A DNA stretch of 34,973 nt from Ruminococcaceae bacterium UBA2854 (lineage in GTDB: Bacteria; Bacillota; Clostridia; Oscillospirales; Acutalibacteraceae). The notes beneath the pieces are model-generated. The model made no database searches and was not told the origin of the DNA. It saw only the letters and a program-made list of their open reading frames with translations. The position numbers and the translations under genes were made by a program. Positions 15,723 to 24,373 of the stretch are shown here, one piece after another (positions within the stretch are counted from its first letter, which is position 1; each line of letters starts with the position of its first letter). The DNA lies in NCBI GenBank assembly GCA_002350765.1, contig DEFK01000004.1:11642-46614 (forward strand), written 5' to 3'.

Positions 15723-16229
15723 ATGACTGAAAAATCATATAAAAAAATCGAGGTCTTTTTTAAAGCCCACGATAAATTATATTTCCTTTTAAGAATTATA
15801 TATAAATATCTTCCGCTGTTAATCTATATGCTGTATCCCGTACTGCTTGTAAACACGTTTATACATATGATAGTAAACGGCGAAAAGGACGATTTTATTA
15901 AAACTCTCGTTATTCCCGCGGTTACGTTTTTAAGCGTTACATTACTGCGCAAGATCATAAACAGACCGCGTCCGTACGAGGCGCTTGATATAAACCCGCT
16001 TATAGAAAAGAATACGGTCGGACAGAGCTTTCCGAGCCGTCACAGCGCGAGTATATTTACAATCGCGATAGCGAGCTATACCATAAGCCCCGCGCTTATG
16101 GCGGTGCTTCTTGTAATCGGAGTTATTATGGCGATATCGCGTGTTTTAGCGGGCGTACATTACATCAGCGACGTCGTAGCGGGAGCGTTATACGCTATAG
16201 TTCTGTCTTTAATAGGATTATTCATTTAA
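15723..16229 (+). CDS. PAP2-family membrane phosphatase
   Basis: 168 residues, several membrane helices, with the complete acid phosphatase signature: RKIINRPRP (76-84), SFPSRHS (102-108, His107) and SRVLAGVHYISD (139-150, H146 and D150). Members dephosphorylate undecaprenyl pyrophosphate or phosphatidic acid derivatives; which substrate applies here is unknown. It follows asnB by 36 bp with GGTGG as a weak ribosome binding site and ends in a terminator, so it may be the last gene of the ylbJ-asnB unit. Confidence 0.88.
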   Translation: MTEKSYKKIEVFFKAHDKLYFLLRIIYKYLPLLIYMLYPVLLVNTFIHMIVNGEKDDFIKTLVIPAVTFLSVTLLRKIINRPRPYEALDINPLIEKNTVGQSFPSRHSASIFTIAIASYTISPALMAVLLVIGVIMAISRVLAGVHYISDVVAGALYAIVLSLIGLFI

Positions 16230-16259
16230 ACTGTCTTAAAATAAGGCAGTTTTCTTTTT
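16229..16259 (+). terminator. Terminator after the PAP2 gene
   Basis: AACTGTCTT (16229-16237) with AAGGCAGTT (16243-16251), one G-T pair, followed by TTCTTTTT. The stem begins inside the stop codon. Confidence 0.85.
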
Positions 16260-16339
16260 GTATATTCCTATAAATAATTATAATTATCCCCTGTTTTTAT
16301 ATAATAGATATTAGTGTATTATATTAACCTATGTAAAGA

Positions 16340-16368
16340 TTGACAATTTTTTAACAATGTGATATTCT
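16340..16368 (+). promoter_or_regulatory. Sigma-A promoter of the lipoprotein-adhE unit
   Basis: TTGACA (16340-16345), 17 bp, TATTCT (16363-16368). It is the only promoter I see ahead of the lipoprotein, adhE and kinase genes. Confidence 0.8.
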
Positions 16369-16388
16369 GATAATAACAGGTGATTAAA

Positions 16389-17090
16389 ATGAAGAGAATA
16401 ATTATAGCTTTTTCTATACTTTGCGTACTGCTGACCGCTGTGTTTACAGGCTGCTCGCAGAACGGCAACAATACTACCAATACAATTTCTACGATAAAAG
16501 CTACCGAACCCGAGCTAAAGGACGAAAACGGTATCGGCTATAACTCCGCTTCGGACAAATCGCTTACCATATCACAGTTTACGGGCTCGAACAGCAACCT
16601 TAAAATCCCTTCCGAGTACAAGGGAAAGAAAGTTACGGAAGTCGGCAGAAGCTCGTTTAAGATGAAGAATATAACGAGCGTTACGATTCCCGACACGGTA
16701 ACTAAAATCGACAACTACGCTTTCGCTTTTTCGAGAGAGCTCGAAAAGGCGGTTATCCCCGACAGCGTTAAGGAAATAGGCACAAACGCGTTCGCGGGCT
16801 GTATTAAACTAAAGGAAGTTACTTTACCTAAAAAGCTCGAAAAGCTCGGAGCTTTCGCGTTCGACGCTACGGCGATCGAGAAAATCACCATTCCGAAAAA
16901 GGTTAAGAAAATCGAGGATTACACCTTCGCCGAATGTGGCAGCTTAAAGGAAGTAGTTTTCAACTCCAAGGGCACTGAAATTGCCGACACGGCATTCAAT
17001 AAATCAATCAACATAAAAATAACCGCTCCCAAAAACTCAAAAGCGGCTAAATTCGCCGAATCAAACGGCATAGATTACAGAATAAAATAA
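16389..17090 (+). CDS. BspA-type leucine-rich-repeat lipoprotein
   Basis: 233 residues from the ATG at 16389, which has AGGTGA 8 nt upstream (a GTG at 16380 lies too close to it). The signal peptide ends at C22 (VFTGC), so it should be lipidated and face outward. After a Ser/Thr-rich linker come three to four LRR_5 units of the BspA/Treponema type, recognisable as IPDTV-TKIDNYAF, IPDSVKEIGTNAF, LPKKLEKLGAFAF and IPKKVKKIEDYTF. Such repeats bind proteins or glycans. Its stop lies 13 nt from the adhE start, with no terminator, so it is probably co-transcribed with adhE. Confidence 0.88.
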   Translation: MKRIIIAFSILCVLLTAVFTGCSQNGNNTTNTISTIKATEPELKDENGIGYNSASDKSLTISQFTGSNSNLKIPSEYKGKKVTEVGRSSFKMKNITSVTIPDTVTKIDNYAFAFSRELEKAVIPDSVKEIGTNAFAGCIKLKEVTLPKKLEKLGAFAFDATAIEKITIPKKVKKIEDYTFAECGSLKEVVFNSKGTEIADTAFNKSINIKITAPKNSKAAKFAESNGIDYRIK

Positions 17091-17103
17091 ACGGAGGTAG
17101 TTT

Positions 17104-19722
17104 ATGAGCAATAAAAAATATCCTGTTGTAGACGGTGTACCGTCGCTGGAGAAGGCTTTAAAAAGAGTAAAAGCCGCTCAGAAAAAGTACGCTGAATACA
17201 CGCAAGAGCAAGTTGATAAAATCTTCCTTGCGGCGGCTACAGCCGCTAACAAGCATAGGATTCCCCTAGCTAAGCTCGCGGTCGAGGAAACGGGTATGGG
17301 AATCGTCGAGGATAAGATTATCAAAAACCACTTCGCCTCGGAGGAAATTTACAACAAATACCGTGACGCAAAAACCTGCGGCGTTATCGAGGAAAATCCC
17401 GCTATGGGAACTAAGAGAATCGTAGAGCCGATAGGCGTTATCGCGGCGGTTATTCCGACCACTAACCCGACCTCCACAGCGATTTTTAAATGCTTGATAG
17501 CGCTTAAAACCAGAAACGGTATTATCATCTCCCCTCACCCGCGCGCTAAAAAGAGCACGATAGAAGCCGCTAAGGTAGTATTGGAGGCGGCTGTTGAGGC
17601 AGGAGCTCCCGAGGATATTATATCCTGGATCGATATTCCGTCGCTCGAAATGACAAACCTCGTTATGAGCGAGGCTGATACAATACTCGCTACCGGCGGC
17701 CCCGGTATGGTAAAGGCGGCTTACTCCTCTGGCAAGCCCGCTTTAGGCGTAGGCGCGGGTAACACTCCCGCTATTATCGACTCCACAGCCGATATACTTC
17801 TTGCCGTTAACTCTGTTATCCACTCAAAAACCTTCGACAACGGTATGATATGTGCATCCGAACAGAGCGTAATTGTTGACAAAAGCATTTACGCCAAGGT
17901 TAAAAAGGAATTTAAGGACAGAGGCTGTCATATCTTAAAGGCTGACGAAATCGACAAGGTTCGTAAAACCATTATTATAAACGGCGCGTTAAACGCTAAA
18001 ATCGTAGGACAGTCCGCTTACACTATCGCGAGTCTCGCGGGCGTTAAGGTTCCCGAGAGTACAAAAATCCTTATCGGCGAGGTCGAGTCCGTTGAGCTTT
18101 CCGAGGAATTCGCTCACGAAAAGCTCTCACCTGTTTTAGCGATGTATAAATCCAAAAACTTCGAGGACGCTTTACAGAAAGCCGAAAGACTTATCGCCGA
18201 CGGCGGCTACGGTCATACATCCTCGATTTACTTAAACGCCGTAACGGAAAAGGATAAAATCGACGAGTTCTCGGCTCGTATGAAAACCTGCCGTATTCTT
18301 ATCAACACCCCCTCCTCTCACGGCGGAATCGGCGACCTTTACAACTTCGACTTAAATCCGTCGCTTACACTGGGCTGCGGCTCATGGGGCGGCAATTCAG
18401 TATCGGAGAACGTAGGCTGCAAACATTTACTCAACATTAAGACTGTTGCCGAGAGGAGAGAAAATATGCTTTGGTTTAAAGCGCCTGAAAAGGTTTATTT
18501 AAAGAAAGGCTGTCTGCCTGTAGCTTTAAAGGAGCTTAAAGAAGACTATGACAAGAAGAAAGCGTTCATCGTAACGGACGAGTTCCTCTTTAACAACGGA
18601 TACACTAAATGTATCACCGACGAGCTCGATAAAATGGGTATTACCCACACCACATTCTTTGACGTTCAGCCCGACCCGACTCTCGCTTCGGCTAAGGAAG
18701 GCGCTAAGGCTATGTCGGCGTTTAACCCCGACGTTATTATCGCCTTAGGCGGCGGCTCGGCTATGGACGCGGGTAAGATTATGTGGGTGCTTTACGAGCA
18801 TCCCGAGGTTGACTTCGCCGATATGGCTATGCGCTTCTCGGATATAAGAAAGAGAATTTATAAATTCCCGAAAATGGGCGAAAAAGCGATGTTTATCGCT
18901 GTACCCACTTCATCGGGAACAGGCTCGGAGGTTACTCCCTTCGCCGTAATCACCGACGAGAGCGACGGTACTAAGTACCCGCTCGCCGACTACGAGCTTA
19001 TGCCCGATATGGCGATTGTAGACGCCGACTTAATGATGTCGGGTCCCAAGGGACTTACAGCTGCTTCGGGTATCGATGCGGTATCGCACGCGCTCGAGGC
19101 TTACGCGGCTATGCTCGCTACGGACTTTACGGACGGCTTGGCGCTTAAAGCGTTAAAGACAATTTTCGAATATCTCCCCGCTTGCTACGATAACGGACAG
19201 AACGAGCCTGTTGCGAGAGAGAAAGTCGCTCACGCGGCTACTATGGCGGGAATGGCGTTCGCTAACGCGTTCCTCGGAGTATGCCACTCTATGGCTCATA
19301 AGCTCGGAGCGTTCCACCATATCGCGCACGGCGTAGCTAACGCGCTTATGCTCGAATATGTAATCAGATTCAACTCGGCTGAGGTTCCGACTAAGATGGG
19401 AACATTCTCACAGTACGCTTATCCCCATACAAAGAGAAGATACGCGGAAGTTGCCGAATACTTAGGCTTCGGCGGCAAGAACGACGACGAAAGCGTTGAG
19501 AATCTTATTAAGGCGGTTAACGACCTTAAAGCGAGAGTAGGTATCAAGGAAACTATCCGCGACTACGGTGTGGACGAAAAGTACTTCCTCGACACTCTCG
19601 ACGATATGACCGAGCAGGCGTTCGACGACCAGTGTACGGGCGCTAACCCGAGATACCCGCTTATGTCGGAAATCAAGGAAATGTATTTAAAGGCTTACTA
19701 CGGTAAGGATTATAAAGGTTAA
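17104..19722 (+). CDS. adhE: Bifunctional acetaldehyde-CoA/alcohol dehydrogenase
   Basis: Reduces acetyl-CoA to acetaldehyde and then to ethanol with NADH, regenerating NAD in fermentation; family members form long spirosome filaments. 872 residues. N-terminal aldehyde dehydrogenase half with GAGNTP (217-222) and catalytic C250 in GMICASEQS; C-terminal iron alcohol dehydrogenase half from about 456, with the NAD motif GGGSAMDAGK (549-558) and iron ligands D658, H662, H728 and H742. All key residues are present. GGAGG ribosome binding site. Followed after 15 nt by the kinase gene. Confidence 0.97.
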   Translation: MSNKKYPVVDGVPSLEKALKRVKAAQKKYAEYTQEQVDKIFLAAATAANKHRIPLAKLAVEETGMGIVEDKIIKNHFASEEIYNKYRDAKTCGVIEENPAMGTKRIVEPIGVIAAVIPTTNPTSTAIFKCLIALKTRNGIIISPHPRAKKSTIEAAKVVLEAAVEAGAPEDIISWIDIPSLEMTNLVMSEADTILATGGPGMVKAAYSSGKPALGVGAGNTPAIIDSTADILLAVNSVIHSKTFDNGMICASEQSVIVDKSIYAKVKKEFKDRGCHILKADEIDKVRKTIIINGALNAKIVGQSAYTIASLAGVKVPESTKILIGEVESVELSEEFAHEKLSPVLAMYKSKNFEDALQKAERLIADGGYGHTSSIYLNAVTEKDKIDEFSARMKTCRILINTPSSHGGIGDLYNFDLNPSLTLGCGSWGGNSVSENVGCKHLLNIKTVAERRENMLWFKAPEKVYLKKGCLPVALKELKEDYDKKKAFIVTDEFLFNNGYTKCITDELDKMGITHTTFFDVQPDPTLASAKEGAKAMSAFNPDVIIALGGGSAMDAGKIMWVLYEHPEVDFADMAMRFSDIRKRIYKFPKMGEKAMFIAVPTSSGTGSEVTPFAVITDESDGTKYPLADYELMPDMAIVDADLMMSGPKGLTAASGIDAVSHALEAYAAMLATDFTDGLALKALKTIFEYLPACYDNGQNEPVAREKVAHAATMAGMAFANAFLGVCHSMAHKLGAFHHIAHGVANALMLEYVIRFNSAEVPTKMGTFSQYAYPHTKRRYAEVAEYLGFGGKNDDESVENLIKAVNDLKARVGIKETIRDYGVDEKYFLDTLDDMTEQAFDDQCTGANPRYPLMSEIKEMYLKAYYGKDYKG

Positions 19723-19737
19723 AGGGAGGTTTATAAC

Positions 19738-20487
19738 GTGAAACTTAACGATGTAATTTACGAGACAAAGGGAAAGAAAATTTACCGTGACGGCGACAAG
19801 GCTGTAAAGGTATTTGACGAGGAGTTCTCCAAAGCGGCGGTTTTAAACGAGGCTTTAAACCAGGCTCGCGTTGAGGAAATAGGAATCAATATGCCGAAAA
19901 TCCATGAAGTTAAAAAGGTTGACGGTAAATGGGCTATTATAAGCGACTTTATCGAAGGCAAGACTATGGCTGAGCTTATGGAAGAAAACCCCGATAAAAT
20001 CGACGAGTTTATCGAAAAGTTCGTTGATATCCAGATTGAAATTCTCTCGAAGCGTTCTCCCCTGCTTACCGATTTAAGAGATAAGATGCAGAAGAAAATC
20101 AGCTCTACAAATCTCGACGCTACCACACGCTACGAGCTTCACACCCGCGTTAACAGTATGAAAAAGCATAACAAGGTTTGCCACGGCGATTTTGTGCCGA
20201 GTAACGTTATTATCACCCCGACAGGCGACGCTTACGTTATCGACTGGGCTCACGTAACCCAGGGCAACGGCGCTGCCGACGCGGCGAGAACTTACCTTAT
20301 GCTTACTCTCGGCGGCAAAGAGGATTTAGCTGAAAAGTATCTCGACGCTTACTGCCGTAAGACCGATACAGCTAAACAGCTCGTACAGCTCTGGATGCCG
20401 ATTGTAGCGGCTTCACAGTCGGTTAAGGGTATCCCCGAGGAGCAGGAGCTCCTTATGCGCTGGGCTAACATCGCGGATTACCAATAA
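19738..20487 (+). CDS. APH/choline-kinase-fold phosphotransferase, substrate unknown
   Basis: 249 residues with a GTG start and a strong GGGAGG ribosome binding site. Kinase residues are intact: K24 in KAVKVF, the catalytic loop CHGDFVPSN (148-156; H149, D151, N156) and the metal-binding VIDWAH (D169). It resembles a family of anaerobe-specific proteins annotated as aminoglycoside phosphotransferases (I recall the name TIGR02172), most of which sit outside resistance loci. Placement 15 nt behind adhE suggests a metabolic or regulatory substrate rather than an antibiotic. Resistance cannot be inferred. Confidence 0.85.
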   Translation: MKLNDVIYETKGKKIYRDGDKAVKVFDEEFSKAAVLNEALNQARVEEIGINMPKIHEVKKVDGKWAIISDFIEGKTMAELMEENPDKIDEFIEKFVDIQIEILSKRSPLLTDLRDKMQKKISSTNLDATTRYELHTRVNSMKKHNKVCHGDFVPSNVIITPTGDAYVIDWAHVTQGNGAADAARTYLMLTLGGKEDLAEKYLDAYCRKTDTAKQLVQLWMPIVAASQSVKGIPEEQELLMRWANIADYQ

Positions 20488-20492
20488 CTCGC

Positions 20493-20598
20493 CCGAGTGC
20501 CTCGGTGGTCAATGCCGCCTATGGAAAAGTTTAATATTAAGGAAAACTTGATAAACGGCGGAGTTTAAAACAGATAGGAAGTTTAAAAATATACTTCC
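20493..20598 (+). other. Three successive hairpins in the adhE-operon 3' region
   Basis: No gene. CCGAG-TGC-CTCGG (20493-20505); a longer nested hairpin with outer CCGCC/GGCGG (20515-20519, 20557-20561) and inner AAGTTT/AAACTT (20527-20532, 20544-20549); and GGAAGT/ACTTCC (20577-20598). The terminator follows. A structured 3' UTR, a small RNA or a decayed repeat are all possible. Confidence 0.45.
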
Positions 20599-20617
20599 GG
20601 CTTCATAATCCAATACT

Positions 20618-20646
20618 AAAGGCTGGCTCAACTTGAGTCAGCCTTT
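20618..20646. terminator. Bidirectional terminator
   Basis: AAAGGCTGGCTCA pairs with TGAGTCAGCCTTT (one G-T pair), followed by TTCTT on the plus strand; it separates the adhE unit (plus) from the convergent lipoprotein gene (minus). Confidence 0.85.
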
Positions 20647-20664
20647 TCTTCTACATTTCAGTTT

Positions 20665-21858
20665 TTACATTGAATCATTATTAAAATACGCGTACTGTAC
20701 AAAACCGTCCTCTAACGCGAAAAAACATTCGTATTCCGTGGAACTATTCGCGTAATAAGGATTATCTTTATCAACAGAATAAAACACAGAATTCCACAGC
20801 CAATCCAAACAATCAAAATCTATATATTTAAGTGTTTTTGGTAAATAAACCGTCTGTTTTTTCACCTCTATACCTAAATATATCGCGGGTTGTAAAAAAT
20901 TATCTTTATCGAAATAAGAACCGAGTTTAATAACAGGTAATCCCTCGATTTTCTCGGGAATCTTATAATCCCAGTTTTTTACATCAATCACCTTGTTTAT
21001 GCAGATACCGTCAAGATAATTTGTAATTATAAAGTTTCCGCTCTTACGTGAGTTATTCTTATAATACTCTCTTGCTTTTTTTATACTTTGTTTGTCGTTA
21101 TATTCATATAAGCCGCAAAAGGAAGTAAAAACTCCTTTATCTCTATCGCTTATATATTCCTCGTAGCCCGAAATTTTCTCATAATCTTTACCGAGCTTTT
21201 TATACTTTTCGGACGATGTTTTAACTGTTTTAAAATCTGTTCCGACTGTATTTTGATCAAACCAGTCAAAATTCTCTGTAACAGCATCAATATAACCGTT
21301 CTTTTTCGCGAATAAGTACTCGTAATTTCTGTCAGTAGCGTAATACGGATTAGATTTATCAATCTTATAATAAATACGGTTATTCGAATTATATAAATCA
21401 GGCTTATCTATATAATGGATGGTTTTAGGTAAGCTAATTTCCTTCGCGCCTTCGCTGTAAAAAGCAATAAACGGCTTCACCTTATCTTTTTGGTCAAGAA
21501 AACATCCAAGCTTTATCACGGGCTTATTTTCAATTTTTTCGGGAATTTTATAATCCCAGGTTTTAGGCTTTAGAACTTTATTGATACATATTCCGTCTTT
21601 ATAGTTGGTAATTAAAAAACCGTCTTTTTCTCTTACGTTCGACTTATAATAAACCCTCGCTTTTTTATTCTTTTTTATCGCGGGCTTCATACCGCAAAAG
21701 CTTACGGGATAGCCTTTATTATAATCGCTTACGTATTTCTGATAATCAGACTTGTCGGCTTTTGGTTTTGATGTTTTTACATCAGGCTTATTCTCCGCGC
21801 AGGAACAGAGCGAAGTTAAAACGAATAAAACCGTAACAATTAATAATACTTTCTTCAT
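20665..21858 (-). CDS. Lipoprotein made of two tandem ~155-residue repeats, BspA-related
   Basis: 397 residues; the signal peptide ends at C20 in a LCSC lipobox, so it is a predicted surface lipoprotein. The body is an internal duplication: residues 39-193 and 232-390 align through KGxxxSFCG, AREYYK/ARVYYK, ITNYxDGICINKV, WDYKIPEKIE-x-PVIKLG, LPKTxxYID and DKxNPYYA. The IPEKI-x-PVIKLG ... LPKT-x-YI cadence resembles a divergent LRR_5/BspA unit. GGGGG ribosome binding site; no convincing promoter found. Binding role likely, ligand unknown. Confidence 0.75.
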   Translation of the reverse strand: MKKVLLIVTVLFVLTSLCSCAENKPDVKTSKPKADKSDYQKYVSDYNKGYPVSFCGMKPAIKKNKKARVYYKSNVREKDGFLITNYKDGICINKVLKPKTWDYKIPEKIENKPVIKLGCFLDQKDKVKPFIAFYSEGAKEISLPKTIHYIDKPDLYNSNNRIYYKIDKSNPYYATDRNYEYLFAKKNGYIDAVTENFDWFDQNTVGTDFKTVKTSSEKYKKLGKDYEKISGYEEYISDRDKGVFTSFCGLYEYNDKQSIKKAREYYKNNSRKSGNFIITNYLDGICINKVIDVKNWDYKIPEKIEGLPVIKLGSYFDKDNFLQPAIYLGIEVKKQTVYLPKTLKYIDFDCLDWLWNSVFYSVDKDNPYYANSSTEYECFFALEDGFVQYAYFNNDSM

Positions 21859-21931
21859 AGCTTAATAACCCCCTTTATAATATAGACGATTGAAAACGGA
21901 TTTTTTATACCAAATCTTTTAAAAAAGTTTA

Positions 21932-21962
21932 CCGCTTTCACTTTAGTAGTGTCGAGAAAACG
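21932..21962. other. Imperfect hairpin in the lipoprotein leader
   Basis: In the 226-bp gap 21859-22084 the sequence CCGCTTTC...GAAAACGG encloses CACT/AGTG. Otherwise the gap holds AT-rich sequence and two copies of ATGCACAA-x-AACAA near 22005-22045. No gene is seen. Confidence 0.3.
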
Positions 21963-22045
21963 GAAAAAAGTTTCAATTTTTCTTATAAAACTATACTTTC
22001 TGCGTTATGCACAAAAACAACAATATAATTCTATGCACAATAACA

Positions 22046-22078
22046 ATAACCGACCCATTCGAGTCGGTTATCTTTTTT
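22046..22078. terminator. Terminator hairpin after the LCP gene
   Basis: Perfect 9-bp stem ATAACCGAC (22046-22054) with GTCGGTTAT (22063-22071). The plus side ends in CTTTTTT, the minus side in a weaker TTGTTATT, so it may work in both directions. Confidence 0.7.
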
Positions 22079-22084
22079 ATTAGA

Positions 22085-23488
22085 TTATTCAGCTTTTCCT
22101 ACTTTAGTATAATATACATTTAAGAACAGCTCGAAACAGCCTGTTTCGTCTACGTAGAACTCCGCGTATCTTTCGCCCTTCTTAACTTTACCCGGGACGT
22201 TTACGATTTCGAAGCCCTTATATCCTCCGCGTACCGCGCTATAGGCAAAATACGCTACCTTATTGGCGTCGATATTGGAACAGATATACGGCGTCGCTAC
22301 GTTATAAATATTTATCGGAGTCATTAAATCGGACTTGGTTTTCGCGAACAAATCCGAAGCGAAGCTCTCGAGATAAGTCTTCTGGCGTTCCATACGAAGG
22401 CTGTTGCCCTCGACAGTCGCGTGACTTCTTGTTCTTACGAACGACTGAGCCAGACTTCCCATAAGGGTATATGTTTCGCCCTTTTTAAAATTGCCGATAG
22501 TTTCGGGAGATACAACCGTTATACCGCCCATAGCGTCATTAATAGCGCCTATACCCTGTAAATCAAGCGCGAGATAAGAATTAATCGGAATATTATAAAG
22601 AAGCTGTCTTACGGCCACGAGCTCGTTATGGCAGCTTGTATCTCTTCCGTCGCCGTAGGCGTAGGCAAGAGCTATCTGCGCCTTTTTCTCGCCGATATAG
22701 CTACCGTTCGTAGCGTAGATTCCGATTTCGGTCATAGTATCACGCGAGATATTAATAATCTTGGATTTGCCAGTTGATAAATCGAACGCGATAACAAAAA
22801 TCGAGTCCGCGTCGCCGCCTGTACCGACAGCGCCGTCAACCTTATTCAGCGTGTCCTTATCTATACCCATACAGAGTATACTCGTTATATTATCGTTATA
22901 CTGGTACTTATCGCCTTTATAGTAGATTATATTACCGTTATCAATAACCTCGGCGGTTTTAGGAGCTTCGATATTAAGACCGCTCTTATCGGTTAATGAA
23001 TTCTTACCCATATTGATCATTAACGCCAACACAGCGAGTGACACAATAATCACGGCGAGAAGGAAAGCTATAATTCCGATAGTGATCTTCTGCCAGCGTT
23101 TACGGCGTTTTCTGTGGTGATGCCGATGGAAATGGTGCTTATGCTTATGTTTTTTCTTAATCTGGGAAGCCTTATGCCCCGGAGAAAGCTTAGACGGACT
23201 TCTGTGGTGATGGTGATGCCGTTTTCCCGAGGTACGAGCGCGCTTTTTATTCTGTCGATAAACAAAGTCGTCGAGATCCTCATACGCCGAGGAATTCTCC
23301 TGCTCGATAGCTTCCTGGAGCTTATGAGCTCTTTCCTCGTCATCGGCGTTCTCGATTTTCTCGATATCCTCGTGCTTTAAGCCCGTGATATTCTCAAAAT
23401 CAGAATTCTGAAAATCTAAAAATAAGTCGTTGTCTTCCTTGCCGAACGGGTTATTATTATGGTTACTTCCTTTACCTTGTAAACTCAT
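22085..23488 (-). CDS. LytR-CpsA-Psr (LCP) family protein with histidine-rich cytoplasmic region
   Basis: LCP proteins transfer undecaprenyl-linked glycopolymers such as teichoic acids or capsule to peptidoglycan. 467 residues: acidic cytoplasmic head (1-80), a His/Lys/Arg-rich stretch (14 His within residues 91-125, including five in a row), membrane helix (about 134-158), then the extracytoplasmic LCP domain (about 200-440) with GDADS (D227), ISRD (R249, D250), FVRTRS (R352, R354) and RMERQ. The ATG overlaps the end of the sortase gene by 17 bp, so the two are one transcript and probably translationally coupled. The His-rich stretch is unusual for the family and could bind metal or acidic lipids. 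Confidence 0.92.
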   Translation of the reverse strand: MSLQGKGSNHNNNPFGKEDNDLFLDFQNSDFENITGLKHEDIEKIENADDEERAHKLQEAIEQENSSAYEDLDDFVYRQNKKRARTSGKRHHHHHRSPSKLSPGHKASQIKKKHKHKHHFHRHHHRKRRKRWQKITIGIIAFLLAVIIVSLAVLALMINMGKNSLTDKSGLNIEAPKTAEVIDNGNIIYYKGDKYQYNDNITSILCMGIDKDTLNKVDGAVGTGGDADSIFVIAFDLSTGKSKIINISRDTMTEIGIYATNGSYIGEKKAQIALAYAYGDGRDTSCHNELVAVRQLLYNIPINSYLALDLQGIGAINDAMGGITVVSPETIGNFKKGETYTLMGSLAQSFVRTRSHATVEGNSLRMERQKTYLESFASDLFAKTKSDLMTPINIYNVATPYICSNIDANKVAYFAYSAVRGGYKGFEIVNVPGKVKKGERYAEFYVDETGCFELFLNVYYTKVGKAE

Positions 23489-24257
23489 CCTTTACCAATA
23501 CCCCCTGTAAAAGATACCTTCCGTCACCTATATTTAAACAGGTGCTTAATGTTATAATTCTATCGTCAACCGTGAGCTTATGGTCAAGCTTAGTCCGAAC
23601 GTTTCTGACGGTTGAACGAGGATTTTGTATAAAATCAAGATAATCCTTAAAAACCTTATCCTCCGTAAAATTATAGGAGTTCATAATATGCTTAGTGGAA
23701 TAATTATGCCCCGAAACCACCTCGTAGGTAAGCTTCCTATCGGGCGTATAAACGTAAAAATACCTGTGCTTTTTAAAGAAGTCGGGATTTTCAAATTTAT
23801 GGAGATTCGCGAACATCGAGCCGTTTTGCATATTATGGCCGTAAACAACAGTTACCCTGTCGGTTAAGTCGGTGTTGTTGCAATACTCTATATATAAAGC
23901 GCCCGCGTAGCTGTTGTACCCGCGGTAATCCCTGTGCAGGTAGAAATCGTCAGCCTTCTCGCTCTGCAAAATCGGGTAATTGACATTTGTATCGGGAATT
24001 TTTATCCACGCGAAAATCTCTTTATTGGTCTTTTTTAAGGATTTAAAATCAATCGGATTTTTCGGTTTTTTATCCTTAGTTTCTTCCTTGGACGTTTTTT
24101 CGCTTACGGAAGCTACGGACGAGCTTAGCTTTTCGTAGTCATCCTGTACCGCGTTATTATTAAACGCGACATAAATAAAGTACCCAATAACGCCGAGTAC
24201 AATTAATAAGAATATTATTATAAATGTTGCGATTATTTTAAAGCGTTCATTTTCCAT
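23472..24257 (-). CDS. srtB: Class B sortase
   Basis: A transpeptidase that cuts a C-terminal sorting signal and links the protein to peptidoglycan. 261 residues: N-terminal membrane anchor (about 8-30), then a sortase B fold with catalytic H141 (YGHNM), C240 (LSTC) and R247 (GDGRYLLQG). TLSTC and the long helix region around 150-160 fit class B. It lies between its likely substrate gene upstream and an LCP gene downstream. A consensus promoter precedes it; the ribosome binding site is poor (AAGGAA lies over 20 nt away). In Clostridioides difficile SrtB recognises S/PPxTG signals, matching the neighbour. Confidence 0.93.
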   Translation of the reverse strand: MENERFKIIATFIIIFLLIVLGVIGYFIYVAFNNNAVQDDYEKLSSSVASVSEKTSKEETKDKKPKNPIDFKSLKKTNKEIFAWIKIPDTNVNYPILQSEKADDFYLHRDYRGYNSYAGALYIEYCNNTDLTDRVTVVYGHNMQNGSMFANLHKFENPDFFKKHRYFYVYTPDRKLTYEVVSGHNYSTKHIMNSYNFTEDKVFKDYLDFIQNPRSTVRNVRTKLDHKLTVDDRIITLSTCLNIGDGRYLLQGVLVKDEFTR

Positions 24258-24286
24258 AGCGATTTACCGATTGAATATTCCTTATT

Positions 24287-24315
24287 ATTATAATATTTCT
24301 ATGTATATATGTCAA
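24287..24315 (-). promoter_or_regulatory. Consensus sigma-A promoter of srtB-LCP
   Basis: Minus strand TTGACA (24310-24315), 17 bp, TATAAT (24287-24292): a perfect match at both hexamers. Confidence 0.92.
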
Positions 24316-24329
24316 CTGTATTAAATGGT

Positions 24330-24354
24330 AAAAAGGACTGCCGAAGCAGTCCTT
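24330..24354 (-). terminator. Terminator after the SPKTG protein gene
   Basis: AAGGACTGC/GCAGTCCTT with a TTCG loop on the minus strand (24333-24341, 24346-24354), ending in TTTTT. It separates the substrate gene from the srtB promoter. Confidence 0.92.
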
Positions 24355-24373
24355 AATTATTATTGTCAGTCAA

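Noticed and set aside
19738..20487. Aminoglycoside resistance gene
   Set aside because: Only the generic APH-fold kinase motifs are seen, and the gene sits in an adhE unit with no resistance or mobile context.
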